This document shows, one piece after another, positions 48,969-59,389 of a stretch of DNA of 64,000 nt (positions are counted from its first letter, which is position 1; each line of letters starts with the position of its first letter). The position numbers and the translations under genes are program-made. Origin of the DNA: Mycolicibacterium sp. P9-22 (GTDB taxonomy: Bacteria; Actinomycetota; Actinomycetes; Mycobacteriales; Mycobacteriaceae); contig NZ_NPKP01000004.1 of the NCBI RefSeq assembly GCF_008329585.1, positions 124,001-188,000 of the forward strand. Reading direction: 5' to 3'. Under the pieces are notes generated by a model that searched no databases, had not been told where the DNA came from, and worked only from the letters and a program-made list of their open reading frames with translations.

Positions 48969-51073
48969 TCGCTGGTCTGCCACTCCGATATCTGTTCTGA
49001 GTTCTGGTCGGCTTGTCGCCCGGTCTGTTGGTCTTCGGCTCGATCATCGTGCAAAACCGGCTCGGGCGTGTCCGAATGGATGGGCGTGTCCATCTCACCA
49101 CCCGCCGCCTCCGGCGCCGCAACCCCCAGGGCCTCCAGCACCGCCTTCGCCGTGGCGACACCGATACCGGGCACCGTGGTGATCTCCTCGACGCTGGCCG
49201 CGCGCAGCCGCGATACCGAACCGAAGTGCGTCACCAACGCCTTGCGCCGGTGCTCCCCCAATCCTCGCACCGAATCCAGCGCGGAGGCGGTCATGCGCTT
49301 GGACCGCTTGCTGCGGTGGAACGTGATGGCGAAACGGTGAGCCTCGTCACGGATGCGCTGCAACAGGTAGAGACCCTCGCTGGTGCGCGGGAAGATCACC
49401 GGGTCCGCCGACGGCCCGGGAACCCAGACCTCTTCGAGGCGTTTTGCCAGCCCGATCACCGCGACATCGGTCACCCCGAGGTCGCGCAGCACCGCTGCCG
49501 CGGCGTTCACCTGCGGTGCGCCGCCGTCGACGACGTAGAGGTTCGGTGGGTAGGCGAATCTGCGGGATTTGCCTTCGGCCACCATCGGTTGTTCGGCATC
49601 GGCGACGTGCCGGGCGAACCGGCGACGGGTCACTTCGGCGATCGAGGCGACATCATCGGAGCGGCCACCGCCGGCGGCCTCCCGGATGGCGTAGTGCCGG
49701 TAGTCCGATTTGCGCGGCAGACCGTCCTCGAAGACCACCAGCGAGGCCACCACATCGGTGCCCTGGACGTGGCTGATGTCGACACATTCGATCCGCAGCG
49801 GTGCATCGGCGAGATCCAGCGTCTCCTGAATGCTCTGCAGCGCTTCGGATCTGGCATTGAAGTCGCCGGCCCGCTTGAGTTTGTGCTGCGCCAGCGCATC
49901 CTGGGCATTGCGCTGCACCGTCTCGGCCAGCGTCCGCTTGTCACCGCGTACCGGCACCCGAAGGTCCACCCGCGACCCGCGCAGCCCGCTCAACCAGTCG
50001 GTGAGTTCCTCGGCGTTGTCGGGCAGCACCGGTACCAGGACCTGCTTGGGCACCGGGTTGGTCGCCTCGTCCTGCGGACCGCCGACGGCCCCGAGCTCGG
50101 CCTGGTCGCCGTAGAACTGGGTGAGGAACTGCTCCACCAGGCGTGCCTCGCCCGAATCACCCGGCTCAGAGCCCTTTTCGGTCCCTTCCGGTTCCGCCGC
50201 CTTGTCGACCACCCACCCGCGCTGCCCGCGCACCCGTCCGCCGCGGACGTGGAACACCTGCACCGCCGCCTCCAGGTCGTCATCGGCGAAGGCCACCACA
50301 TCGGCATCGGTGCCGTCACCGAAGACCACGGTCTGCTTCTCCAGCGCACGTTTGAGCGCGCCGATATCGTCACGCAGCCGCGCCGCCCGCTCGAAGTCGA
50401 GTTCCTCGGCGGCGGCGTTCATCTGCCGCTCCATATCGCGGACCAGCCGGTCGGTCTTGCCGGCCAGGAAGTCGCAGAAATCCAGCACGATCTGGCGGTG
50501 CTGTTCGGCATTCACCCGCCCGATGCAGGGCGCGGAGCACTTGTCGATGTAGCCGAGCAGACACGGCCGGTCGATCTGCCTGTGCCGCTTGAACACTCCG
50601 GCCGAGCAGGTACGCGCCGGGAAGACCCGGGTCAACAGATCCAGGGTCTCCCGGATGGCCCAGGCATGGGAATAGGGCCCGAAGTAGCGCACCCCTTTGC
50701 GCCGTGGCCCGCGGTAGACGAACAGCCGCGGGTATTCCTCGTTCAGCGTCACCGCCAGCACCGGGTAGGACTTGTCATCGCGGTACCGGATGTTGAACCG
50801 CGGGTCGAACTCCTTGATCCAGTTGTATTCCAGCTGCAGCGCCTCGACCTCGGTGGACACCACGGTCCACTCGACGCTGCCCGCCGTCATCACCATCTGC
50901 CGGGTGCGCGGCGCCAGGCCGGAGATGTCGGCGAAATAGGAGTTGAGCCGGCTGCGCAGGCTCTTGGCCTTGCCGACGTAGATCACCCGGCCGTGCGGAT
51001 CACGGAACCGGTAGACACCGGGTTCGACGGGAATCGAACCCGGCGCGGGCCGGTAGGTCGCTGGATCGGGCAC
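48965..51073 (-). CDS. uvrC: Excinuclease ABC subunit C
   Basis: A 702-residue UvrC, the dual-incision nuclease of nucleotide excision repair. The GIY-YIG domain is N-terminal ([20 protein letters not shown], about residues 17-36), a UVR motif is central ([20 protein letters not shown]), the RNase-H-like nuclease is at [20 protein letters not shown], and the C-terminal HhH pair is [21 protein letters not shown] 51073 is ten bases after the MurD2-like gene's stop. An acidic tail of about 40 residues follows the HhH. Confidence 0.97.
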   Translation of the reverse strand: MPDPATYRPAPGSIPVEPGVYRFRDPHGRVIYVGKAKSLRSRLNSYFADISGLAPRTRQMVMTAGSVEWTVVSTEVEALQLEYNWIKEFDPRFNIRYRDDKSYPVLAVTLNEEYPRLFVYRGPRRKGVRYFGPYSHAWAIRETLDLLTRVFPARTCSAGVFKRHRQIDRPCLLGYIDKCSAPCIGRVNAEQHRQIVLDFCDFLAGKTDRLVRDMERQMNAAAEELDFERAARLRDDIGALKRALEKQTVVFGDGTDADVVAFADDDLEAAVQVFHVRGGRVRGQRGWVVDKAAEPEGTEKGSEPGDSGEARLVEQFLTQFYGDQAELGAVGGPQDEATNPVPKQVLVPVLPDNAEELTDWLSGLRGSRVDLRVPVRGDKRTLAETVQRNAQDALAQHKLKRAGDFNARSEALQSIQETLDLADAPLRIECVDISHVQGTDVVASLVVFEDGLPRKSDYRHYAIREAAGGGRSDDVASIAEVTRRRFARHVADAEQPMVAEGKSRRFAYPPNLYVVDGGAPQVNAAAAVLRDLGVTDVAVIGLAKRLEEVWVPGPSADPVIFPRTSEGLYLLQRIRDEAHRFAITFHRSKRSKRMTASALDSVRGLGEHRRKALVTHFGSVSRLRAASVEEITTVPGIGVATAKAVLEALGVAAPEAAGGEMDTPIHSDTPEPVLHDDRAEDQQTGRQADQNSEQISEWQTSE

Positions 51074-51082
51074 GGGTCCAGG

Positions 51083-52372
51083 TTAGAGCGTGTCTATGAC
51101 GTCGATATACCCGCAGTACACGGCGCCTTTTTCTTCGTAGTTGCGGAAAAGGTCGTAACTTGCCGCCCCCGGGGACAGCAGCACTACGTCGACGCCGGGG
51201 ACCGCCGCGGCGACCCGGACCGCGTCGTGCAGGCTGTCCACCGGATGGGTGCGGTCGGGATGTGCGGCGGCGAAGCCGGTGCCGATCTGCCTGCCATTGG
51301 TCGGGCCCTGGATGAGGGTGACCCGGCGCTGCCCGCTGCACAGGTAGCTGTCGAGTTGCCGGTAGTCCAGTGCCCGATCCATGCCGCCGACGATCAGTGC
51401 GATCTCCTCATCGGAACGCATGGCCCTCAGCGCGGCCACCACGGCCTCCCCGGTGGTCGCCAGCGTGTCATCGATCCAGCGGATACCACCGGTGCGCCGG
51501 ACGGTCTGCAAGCGGTGCGGCAGACCGGTGAACGACGCGGCCGCGGCATCCACCTCCGCCGCGGTCACCGGGCGACCCAGCACCTGCCCGGCGGCCAGCG
51601 CCGCCAGCGCGGCGTTGACGGTGTTGTGCGCATAGGACAGCACGGAGTCCCCCGCCGGTGTCCGGACCGTGGCCGGATCCAGTTCGCTCAGGGCGGGAAA
51701 GTGCGAGATGCCGATTCGCCGCAATGATTCGACGACAGCGGGTGTGGTGACAAGGCGTCGCGTTGCGGCGCCGAACACATGGGATTTCGCCTCGTGGTAG
51801 GACGCGATGTCACCGTGGAAGTCCAAATGGTCCTGGAACAGGTTGGTGATCACCGCCACCGCGGGTGGCGTGCGCAACAACGCACACTGCTGACTCGACA
51901 ACTCGGCCACCACCCACTCGCCTTCGGCCGGTTCCAGATCCGACAGCGGGGTACCGATATTGCCCGCTGCCACCGCGGGCACGCCCAGGCCGGCCAGCAG
52001 ATGCGCGAGGAAGGCGGCGGTGGTGCTCTTGCCCTTGGTGCCGGTGATCCCCACGGTGCGGGCGCCGTGGCGGGCCATGAACCAGTCGGCGGCATTCGAC
52101 ACCGGGGGCCCGGTCTCGCGCATCTGCGCGAACACCGGGTGCCGCCAGGGCACGCCCGGACTGACGAAGACGATATCGGTGTCGCGCAACTGTTCCGGGG
52201 CGTCGGGGCCGTGACTGACCGTCAGGTGGGGCAGGTCGGGGGCGTCGGCGCTGGCACGATCGTCGACCGCGATGATGCGGGCGGCCCCCTGTGCGGCGGC
52301 GGTGCGGGCCATCGAGAGCCCCTCCTTGCCGAGTCCCCAGATACCGACCACCCGGCCGGCCAGCTCAGTCAT
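51083..52372 (-). CDS. murD2: MurD2-type ligase: UDP-N-acetylmuramoyl-L-alanine:L-glutamate ligase candidate
   Basis: A 429-residue Mur ligase. The N-terminal nucleotide fold has GIWGLGKEGLS. The ATP loop GITGTKGKST is at about residues 108-117, the metal region is NLFQDHLDFHGDIASYHEAK, with the carbamylated-type Lys, and the C-terminal domain ends LSPGAASYDLFRNYEEKGAV, like MurD. Two substrate-pocket positions differ from E. coli MurD by eye: DSKATN becomes DDTLATT, and GGDGKSAD becomes GGMDRALD. Together with the MurL-like gene overlapping it by eight bases, this suggests MurD2, which adds L-Glu instead of D-Glu. The orthodox murD is expected in the dcw cluster elsewhere. ATG 52372 gives a normal N-terminus. 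Confidence 0.82.
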   Translation of the reverse strand: MTELAGRVVGIWGLGKEGLSMARTAAAQGAARIIAVDDRASADAPDLPHLTVSHGPDAPEQLRDTDIVFVSPGVPWRHPVFAQMRETGPPVSNAADWFMARHGARTVGITGTKGKSTTAAFLAHLLAGLGVPAVAAGNIGTPLSDLEPAEGEWVVAELSSQQCALLRTPPAVAVITNLFQDHLDFHGDIASYHEAKSHVFGAATRRLVTTPAVVESLRRIGISHFPALSELDPATVRTPAGDSVLSYAHNTVNAALAALAAGQVLGRPVTAAEVDAAAASFTGLPHRLQTVRRTGGIRWIDDTLATTGEAVVAALRAMRSDEEIALIVGGMDRALDYRQLDSYLCSGQRRVTLIQGPTNGRQIGTGFAAAHPDRTHPVDSLHDAVRVAAAVPGVDVVLLSPGAASYDLFRNYEEKGAVYCGYIDVIDTL

Positions 52373-53702
52373 CGATCGGCTTCGTATCGAGCAGGTTGGC
52401 ATAGCGTTCGGGCACATGGTGTTCGGCCGGTGATGGATCCGGGTTGACCGCCACCACCGCGAGTTGCGCACGCTGCACCGCGAATTCGTCGACCAGTTCC
52501 AGGCCCTGCCACTGCGGGTCGTCGATCACCGCGAGCATGGACTCGGCGGCCTCGTAGTACTCCCCCACACATTCGAACGGCTTGTGCACACCGACCCCGA
52601 GGATGTCGGCGATACCGTCCCGATTTCCGGTGTCGGCGAACAGGTTGCGTCCGAAGATCTTTTCCAGCGTGGGCCGGCCCAGCCGCGGCGCCAGCAGCAC
52701 GAAGACGAACTGGCATTTCGGGCAGTGCCCGCACCAGGAACTGGCGCGCCGGCTCGGATCCAGCGCGAACAACCGGTTGCAGCTGGTGAAGACGCCGAAA
52801 TATTCTCCGCTGGTGGCGAACCGGTCGGCGATCTGCGATTCCGACAGTCCCCGCAGCAGCGAGAAGTACCGGTCCGGGTTGAACCCGTACCGCGCCAGGG
52901 TGTCTCGCAACAGCGTTTCGTAGGCAAGACTCTTGGACCACTGGTGGTTGATATCGCGGCCGAGCCACTCGACGTTGCCGACGTTGGAGGACCGCTCGTT
53001 GGAGAGCACCACCGGCCCGAAACCGTTTGCATCGGCGACGATCAACCCGATCACGCTGTTGATGGCGGTCACCGGGACGTGCCCGTTGTAGGCGCCCTCG
53101 GCATTGGCCTGGATGAGGCGACGGTCGATGATGCGCCGGACGTGCACACTGTTCAGCCCGCTGACCTCGATGCACCGGTCGATCGGGTCGTACCGGTTGA
53201 CGCTGAACAACATCGGCGCAACACCGTGACGGCGGAACGCCTCGATGCTGACCACCGAGTCCTTGCCGCCGCCCACGGGTACCAGCGGTGTCGCCGCGGG
53301 ATCCCAACCGTCACCGGCGCGCGGCCCGCCGCTCGCCACCGGGCCGTCGATCTGCGGGGTCAGCGCACCGGGAAGCTGGTTGGTGTAGGCGAATTCGCCG
53401 AGTCCACCCTCGATGAGGGCGCTCAGGTACCGCCGCTCGAAATCGTGGGTGGGAAAAGCGATCTCGATCCGGGGCGGGGCGGCCGCCTTGAAGTAGCTCA
53501 GCGAGCAGGTGAGCGTCAGCAGCCTGGACAGCAGCGGGTCCGGTGCGGCACCGGCCAGGCTGTCGCCGAAATCGATCACCTCGGTGAAGCTGACCGGATC
53601 CGGGCCGCGCAGCGTGTAGTGCAGTTCGAGCCGGCCGTCGAGCCAGTCGTGGCCGGCGATCACCAAGGCGTCGAAGGATTCCGGACGGAATGACCCACTC
53701 AT
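52365..53702 (-). CDS. murL: MurL-type epimerase: UDP-MurNAc-L-Ala-L-Glu epimerase candidate
   Basis: 445 residues. An N-terminal domain of about 135 residues precedes a PP-loop ATP-pyrophosphatase motif, VPVGGGKDSVVSIEAFRRHG (GGGKDS at 144-149). VTAINSVIGLIVADANGFG and VVLSNERSSNVGNVEWLG follow, then a Cys cluster SSWCGHCPKCQFVF (Cys 324, 327, 330). MurL, described in Xanthomonas oryzae, epimerises the terminal L-Glu of UDP-MurNAc-L-Ala-L-Glu using ATP (releasing AMP and PPi), which fits a PP-loop protein. Linkage to a MurD paralogue supports the call. ATG 53702 overlaps the upstream stop (ATGA). The alternative is another PP-loop enzyme acting on an amino-acid conjugate. Confidence 0.78.
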   Translation of the reverse strand: MSGSFRPESFDALVIAGHDWLDGRLELHYTLRGPDPVSFTEVIDFGDSLAGAAPDPLLSRLLTLTCSLSYFKAAAPPRIEIAFPTHDFERRYLSALIEGGLGEFAYTNQLPGALTPQIDGPVASGGPRAGDGWDPAATPLVPVGGGKDSVVSIEAFRRHGVAPMLFSVNRYDPIDRCIEVSGLNSVHVRRIIDRRLIQANAEGAYNGHVPVTAINSVIGLIVADANGFGPVVLSNERSSNVGNVEWLGRDINHQWSKSLAYETLLRDTLARYGFNPDRYFSLLRGLSESQIADRFATSGEYFGVFTSCNRLFALDPSRRASSWCGHCPKCQFVFVLLAPRLGRPTLEKIFGRNLFADTGNRDGIADILGVGVHKPFECVGEYYEAAESMLAVIDDPQWQGLELVDEFAVQRAQLAVVAVNPDPSPAEHHVPERYANLLDTKPIDD

Positions 53703-54454
53703 ATCGGCGCCACCTCGAAACGACGGGCGCCGATGGCGCTGACGGGATGGGTCTCGAAACGCGGTGACACCCACCATGCGTGTGTGGTGCCAGGGATCGG
53801 CACGGGCTCATCGGAGTACCGCACGCCGTCCAGCAGACCGGCCGCCGCCAGCAGATCCAGTCGGTCGGCACCGGTGCCGACAGCCCCGCCGGCGGTGCCG
53901 AAGATCAACGCTCCCAGCCGTGGACGATGCACCAGCTCGACATCGACGAAAACCTCGTCGACGTGGCCGCCGGCGCGCAGATCGCGTTCGGTGAGGTGGG
54001 ACTCGGCATGACTGGTGGTACGCGCCGCCATCCGGCGCCAATGTGGCACCGGCCCGGAAGCCGCGGCCGATGTGACGGTCAGCACCACCGGCTCGGACCG
54101 GACCGCGTCGATCACCGACGCCGACACCACGAACCGGGCTCGCCCGTCGACTTCGGCGACCATCACCCGCGCCGCAAGGGTGACCCGCCCGTGCCGGGCG
54201 GTCGCCTCGTCGAGGAAGCCCGCCAGGGTGTCGCGCAGTGCGGCGACCGGTGGGATGTCATGGCCGAAGAAGCGGGCCGCCTCGTCCAACCGCGACCAGA
54301 TGAGACCGGTATCGGGGGCTCGTCCGCTGACCAGCGGCGCGGTGAGCGCCGGATGGGTGCCCAGAGCCGCCACCAGGGCGGGTGCTGAGACGAGTGGCGC
54401 GTCGCTGTCGGCGATACCGCCGGCCGACGTCGACACGAATTCCAAGGTACTCAT
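53699..54454 (-). CDS. Fold-type IV aminotransferase-like protein, catalytic Lys possibly lost
   Basis: A 251-residue protein, first gene of the MurL/MurD2 operon. The layout resembles class IV PLP enzymes (D-amino-acid transaminase, aminodeoxychorismate lyase): PHWRRMAARTTSHAESHLTE where those have the PLP-lysine segment, HVDEVFVDVELVHRPRLGAL where they have ADEalfld..G.v.E, LLAAAGLLDGVRY for the TPPL..GiLpGvtR part, and a C-terminal AWWVSPRFETHPVSAIGARR like the nslrGvxPV segment. The lysine usually before TT appears as Arg (AARTT), so activity is doubtful. Family assignment is by eye. ATG 54454 is three to four bases from a predicted transcription start. Confidence 0.6.
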   Translation of the reverse strand: MSTLEFVSTSAGGIADSDAPLVSAPALVAALGTHPALTAPLVSGRAPDTGLIWSRLDEAARFFGHDIPPVAALRDTLAGFLDEATARHGRVTLAARVMVAEVDGRARFVVSASVIDAVRSEPVVLTVTSAAASGPVPHWRRMAARTTSHAESHLTERDLRAGGHVDEVFVDVELVHRPRLGALIFGTAGGAVGTGADRLDLLAAAGLLDGVRYSDEPVPIPGTTHAWWVSPRFETHPVSAIGARRFEVAPI

Positions 54455-54464
54455 CGACTTGCCG

Positions 54465-54470
54465 ATCCTA
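54465..54470 (-). promoter_or_regulatory. -10 element of the MurL/MurD2 operon
   Basis: On the minus strand TAGGAT (TANNNT) is followed by ten bases and the ATG at 54454. This gives a nearly leaderless operon start within the 45-bp gap to the divergent GNAT gene. Confidence 0.4.
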
Positions 54471-54499
54471 CCGCAGCCAGCAGCGGCGATACTGATGCG

Positions 54500-54950
54500 A
54501 TGGGGATGGCGCAGGCGCGGATCGCGCGGCTGACGGAGACGGACTGGCGTGCCTTCGCGGGAGTCCGGCTGCGCGCCCTCACCGACTCGCTGGGCGCCGA
54601 GGACCCGCAGTACCGGCACGAGTCCACCTTCACCGCGGCGCAGTGGCGCCGCAGGTTGCGCGCGCACGCCCAGTTCGCAGCCGTCGTCGACAACCGGCCC
54701 GTCGGCCTGATCGGCGCGCAACGCCAGAGCCCGGAGTCGGTGTATCTGTACTCGCTGTGGCTGGATCCCGCGGCCCGCGGGCGTGGGATCGGGCGCACCC
54801 TGGTCGCCGAGGCGGTGGCCTGGGCCCGCAGTCAGCGGGTGCAACGGGTGACGCTGCGTGTGCACGCCGCCAACGAGGCGGCACGCGCCATCTATGACGG
54901 TCTGGGTTTCACCGTCAGCGCCGCCGACACCGCCGGCGCCGCGGGCGAGA

Positions 54951-54976
<26 letters not shown>
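54500..54976 (+). CDS. GNAT-family N-acetyltransferase
   Basis: A 158-residue acetyltransferase. The acetyl-CoA motif A is LDPAARGRGIGRTLVAEAVA (about residues 88-107, with RGRGIG), followed by VTLRVHAANEAARAIYDGLG. The N-terminus RLTETDWRAFAGVRLRAL is the usual strand-helix opening. The substrate is unknown. It diverges from the MurL/MurD2 operon and its 3' end overlaps the convergent PH-domain gene by 26 bp. ATG 54506 is an alternative start. Confidence 0.9.
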
Positions 54977-57204
<2,228 letters not shown>

Positions 57205-57298
57205 CTTGTGCCACCTTCATCAGATTCGTGAGCGTCGACCTGTGCGCACGCACATGTAGGCCGGTTACATCAGTATGAACCACGGCCCCTCAACAGTT

Positions 57299-57334
57299 AT
57301 TGCCCGCCGGTCCCGGACGGGACAGGCGGGCAAT
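57299..57334 (-). terminator. Strong compound hairpin downstream of the repeat-protein genes
   Basis: ATTGCCCGCC (57299-57308) pairs perfectly with GGCGGGCAAT (57325-57334). The loop itself pairs as GTCCCG-GA-CGGGAC (57310-57323), giving one stem of about 16 base pairs with a single G/A mismatch. It lies 21 bp past the stop of the 664-residue repeat gene and before ribBA, where the long transcript should end. There is no clear U-run, which is common for mycobacterial terminators. Confidence 0.7.
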
Positions 57335-57355
57335 GAGCCGGGCACTCCGCACTGT

Positions 57356-59350
57356 CTAGAACACGTACTCCGCGGTCACGGATGCGGGAGTCCCGTCGCA
57401 TTTGAGGTGCCCGTCGCAGAAGGTGACGGTGAACGCCTCGGTGCGGTACCAGGTGCCTGCCCGAGGCGAGGTGGATTCGTAGTGCACGGTGAAAGCGCCC
57501 ACCGCGTTGCGGCCCACCGACACCACGCCGGTGGGGTTGGGCTGGTCGACGCGGTAGGTGATGTCGTCACCGTCGACGTCGACGACGCTGGTGGTCCAGT
57601 CGCCGGTCTTGAGGCCACGAACCCGCCCGCTGCCGCCGGTCGTGGCCTGTGTCGGGGTGTTGTTGTACGGGTGCAACTGCACGCTCACCAGGACCGGGGT
57701 GCGCCGGCCGTCGGCGTGCTCGGCGAGGACGCGGAAGGTGTCCACCTTGTCCGCTGCCAGCGCGTCGACCGCGGCAGCGGCGTGGCCCACCCCGGGGTTC
57801 TGGGTGCTGGAGTAGGTGAAGGTGCCGTCCTCGGCGATCTTGGCCGAACTGCCCTTGGTCGACAGCACGGTGCCGCTGGTGAAGCGGGCGGCACCGGCCG
57901 CGGCGATCATGCCCCGGGTGGTCTGGTTGCCAAGGCCGTCGACCGCGGACTCGAACACCACCACGGTCGCCGCGACCGGCGCGTTACCCGCCAGCGGCGG
58001 GGACACCGCGACGGTCGCCACGGTGATCGACCGGCCGTAGTCATCGGTGCCGGTGATCGTGAAGCTGTCGGCGGCGGTGATGCCGTGTCCGAGCCCGGGA
58101 GTCCGGGTGTAGACGTAGTTGCCGTCGCGGTCCACCTGCACGGTCCCCTTGCGGGGGCCGGTGCCCACGCCGAACGACAACGGACCGTCCGCGCCGACCA
58201 CAAGCCTGCCGCACTGCACATCGGGTGCGGTGCTGACGGTATCGACACCGATCTTCAAGTGCGCCAACGGATTCACCGTCACGTCGGCCGACCCGCCGCG
58301 GGTGTTGGTCACCGTCACCGTGAACGTGTCGGTGTCCAGGCCCGGGATGGTCGCCTGCGATATCGTCGGGACGAAGACGAATCGTCCGGTCGCCGGATCC
58401 AGCTGGACCAGCCCGCCCCTGCGCGAGTACGCCGATTCATCGGTGGAGCCTGCCGGATTGGCGGCATTTGCCAGGCTGTAGACGAGCGTGCCGCCGTCGC
58501 GGGCGGTGCCCTGGATATGCCCGGCGACGACACCGTTGACATCCGGTAACCGCAGGATCGGAGTGCCGATCGGCGGTATGTCGGCGGCCATGATCTCCAC
58601 CGTCACCGGCACCTCGGTGGATCCGCCGTACAGATCGGTGACGGTGAGGTTGAAGGTGTCGACCCTGTCGTCCAGATCAGCACCGGACATGGCCAGTAGT
58701 CGCGCCTGATCCGACGGGGTGTAGCTGAACCGCCCGGACAACGCACCGACCGAGACCAGCCCGCCCTTGGCCGTGGTGAACAACACCGGCCCGTAACTGA
58801 GCGCGCCGGTGTTGCGGCTGATCACGGCGCCGGTGACCGAACCGGTCGGCCGCTTGGGGTCGCCCACCTCGGCGTAGGCGGTCGGCGGGGTGTCCGCGTG
58901 CACCACCATGTCCACCACCCGCGAGCCCGTCGCAAACCTGGTCGGCTGGTCGGCGTCGATGATGATGGGGCGCTCCGCCGCACAACTGGGACGGTCCACT
59001 GGTGTCGCTTCACGGACGTGTGCCGGGAGGATATCGACAACGACGTGAACCTCGGCCCGGGTGCCGTGGTCGTCGACGACATCGACGCTGAACGTATCGA
59101 CTGTGTCCCCGTAATTCGCACTCGTGCAGGAGATCTGCCGGGCCGATACCGACGGGGTGTAGGTGAAGCGCCCGGTCCTGGAGTCCACCGCGACACGGCC
59201 ACCCTTGGTGGTGGTGGACAGCTCCGGCCCGAAGCACACCGCGCGGTTGCCCCGCTCGACGATGTGCACCGACCCCCGTACCAGACCTGTCTGCCGGTCG
59301 GGACCGCCCAGATCGACCCATGGCTCCACCGACAGACCTTCGATCGTCAT
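57356..59350 (-). CDS. Tandem Ig/cadherin-like repeat protein without signal peptide
   Basis: 664 residues of beta-sandwich repeats of the Big_9/VCBS (tandem-95) type. Unit signatures are LSTTTKGGRVAVDSRTGRFT, FTTAKGGLVSVGALSGRFSY and VGTGPRKGTVQVDRDGNYVY, each followed by DTFxxTVTDxxGG. The module order parallels the middle-to-C-terminal part of the 1507-residue neighbour, and both end in a similar GTPA(S/T)VT motif. There is no signal peptide. Upstream the frame is open for 13 codons to a single TAG that ends the neighbour. It may be a paralogous C-terminal fragment, a separate gene, or the tail of a read-through product. Confidence 0.72.
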   Translation of the reverse strand: MTIEGLSVEPWVDLGGPDRQTGLVRGSVHIVERGNRAVCFGPELSTTTKGGRVAVDSRTGRFTYTPSVSARQISCTSANYGDTVDTFSVDVVDDHGTRAEVHVVVDILPAHVREATPVDRPSCAAERPIIIDADQPTRFATGSRVVDMVVHADTPPTAYAEVGDPKRPTGSVTGAVISRNTGALSYGPVLFTTAKGGLVSVGALSGRFSYTPSDQARLLAMSGADLDDRVDTFNLTVTDLYGGSTEVPVTVEIMAADIPPIGTPILRLPDVNGVVAGHIQGTARDGGTLVYSLANAANPAGSTDESAYSRRGGLVQLDPATGRFVFVPTISQATIPGLDTDTFTVTVTNTRGGSADVTVNPLAHLKIGVDTVSTAPDVQCGRLVVGADGPLSFGVGTGPRKGTVQVDRDGNYVYTRTPGLGHGITAADSFTITGTDDYGRSITVATVAVSPPLAGNAPVAATVVVFESAVDGLGNQTTRGMIAAAGAARFTSGTVLSTKGSSAKIAEDGTFTYSSTQNPGVGHAAAAVDALAADKVDTFRVLAEHADGRRTPVLVSVQLHPYNNTPTQATTGGSGRVRGLKTGDWTTSVVDVDGDDITYRVDQPNPTGVVSVGRNAVGAFTVHYESTSPRAGTWYRTEAFTVTFCDGHLKCDGTPASVTAEYVF

Positions 59351-59389
59351 GGCGCTAATCCCTTTGCGTGCGTGCGAGTTCGGGTGGGT

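Noticed and set aside
49013..51727. A 904-codon open frame on the plus strand opposite uvrC and the MurD2 gene
   Set aside because: It is a GC-rich antisense shadow: the minus strand encodes well-conserved UvrC and a Mur ligase, and the shadow protein has no family resemblance. The same applies to long plus-strand frames opposite sufB (6497-7957), pgk-tpi (40400-42049), the ABC exporter (44193-46082) and the repeat gene (60671-62158).
57205..57298. Possible FMN riboswitch upstream of ribBA
   Set aside because: None of the conserved RFN segments is present in this stretch; it holds only the ribBA promoter region.
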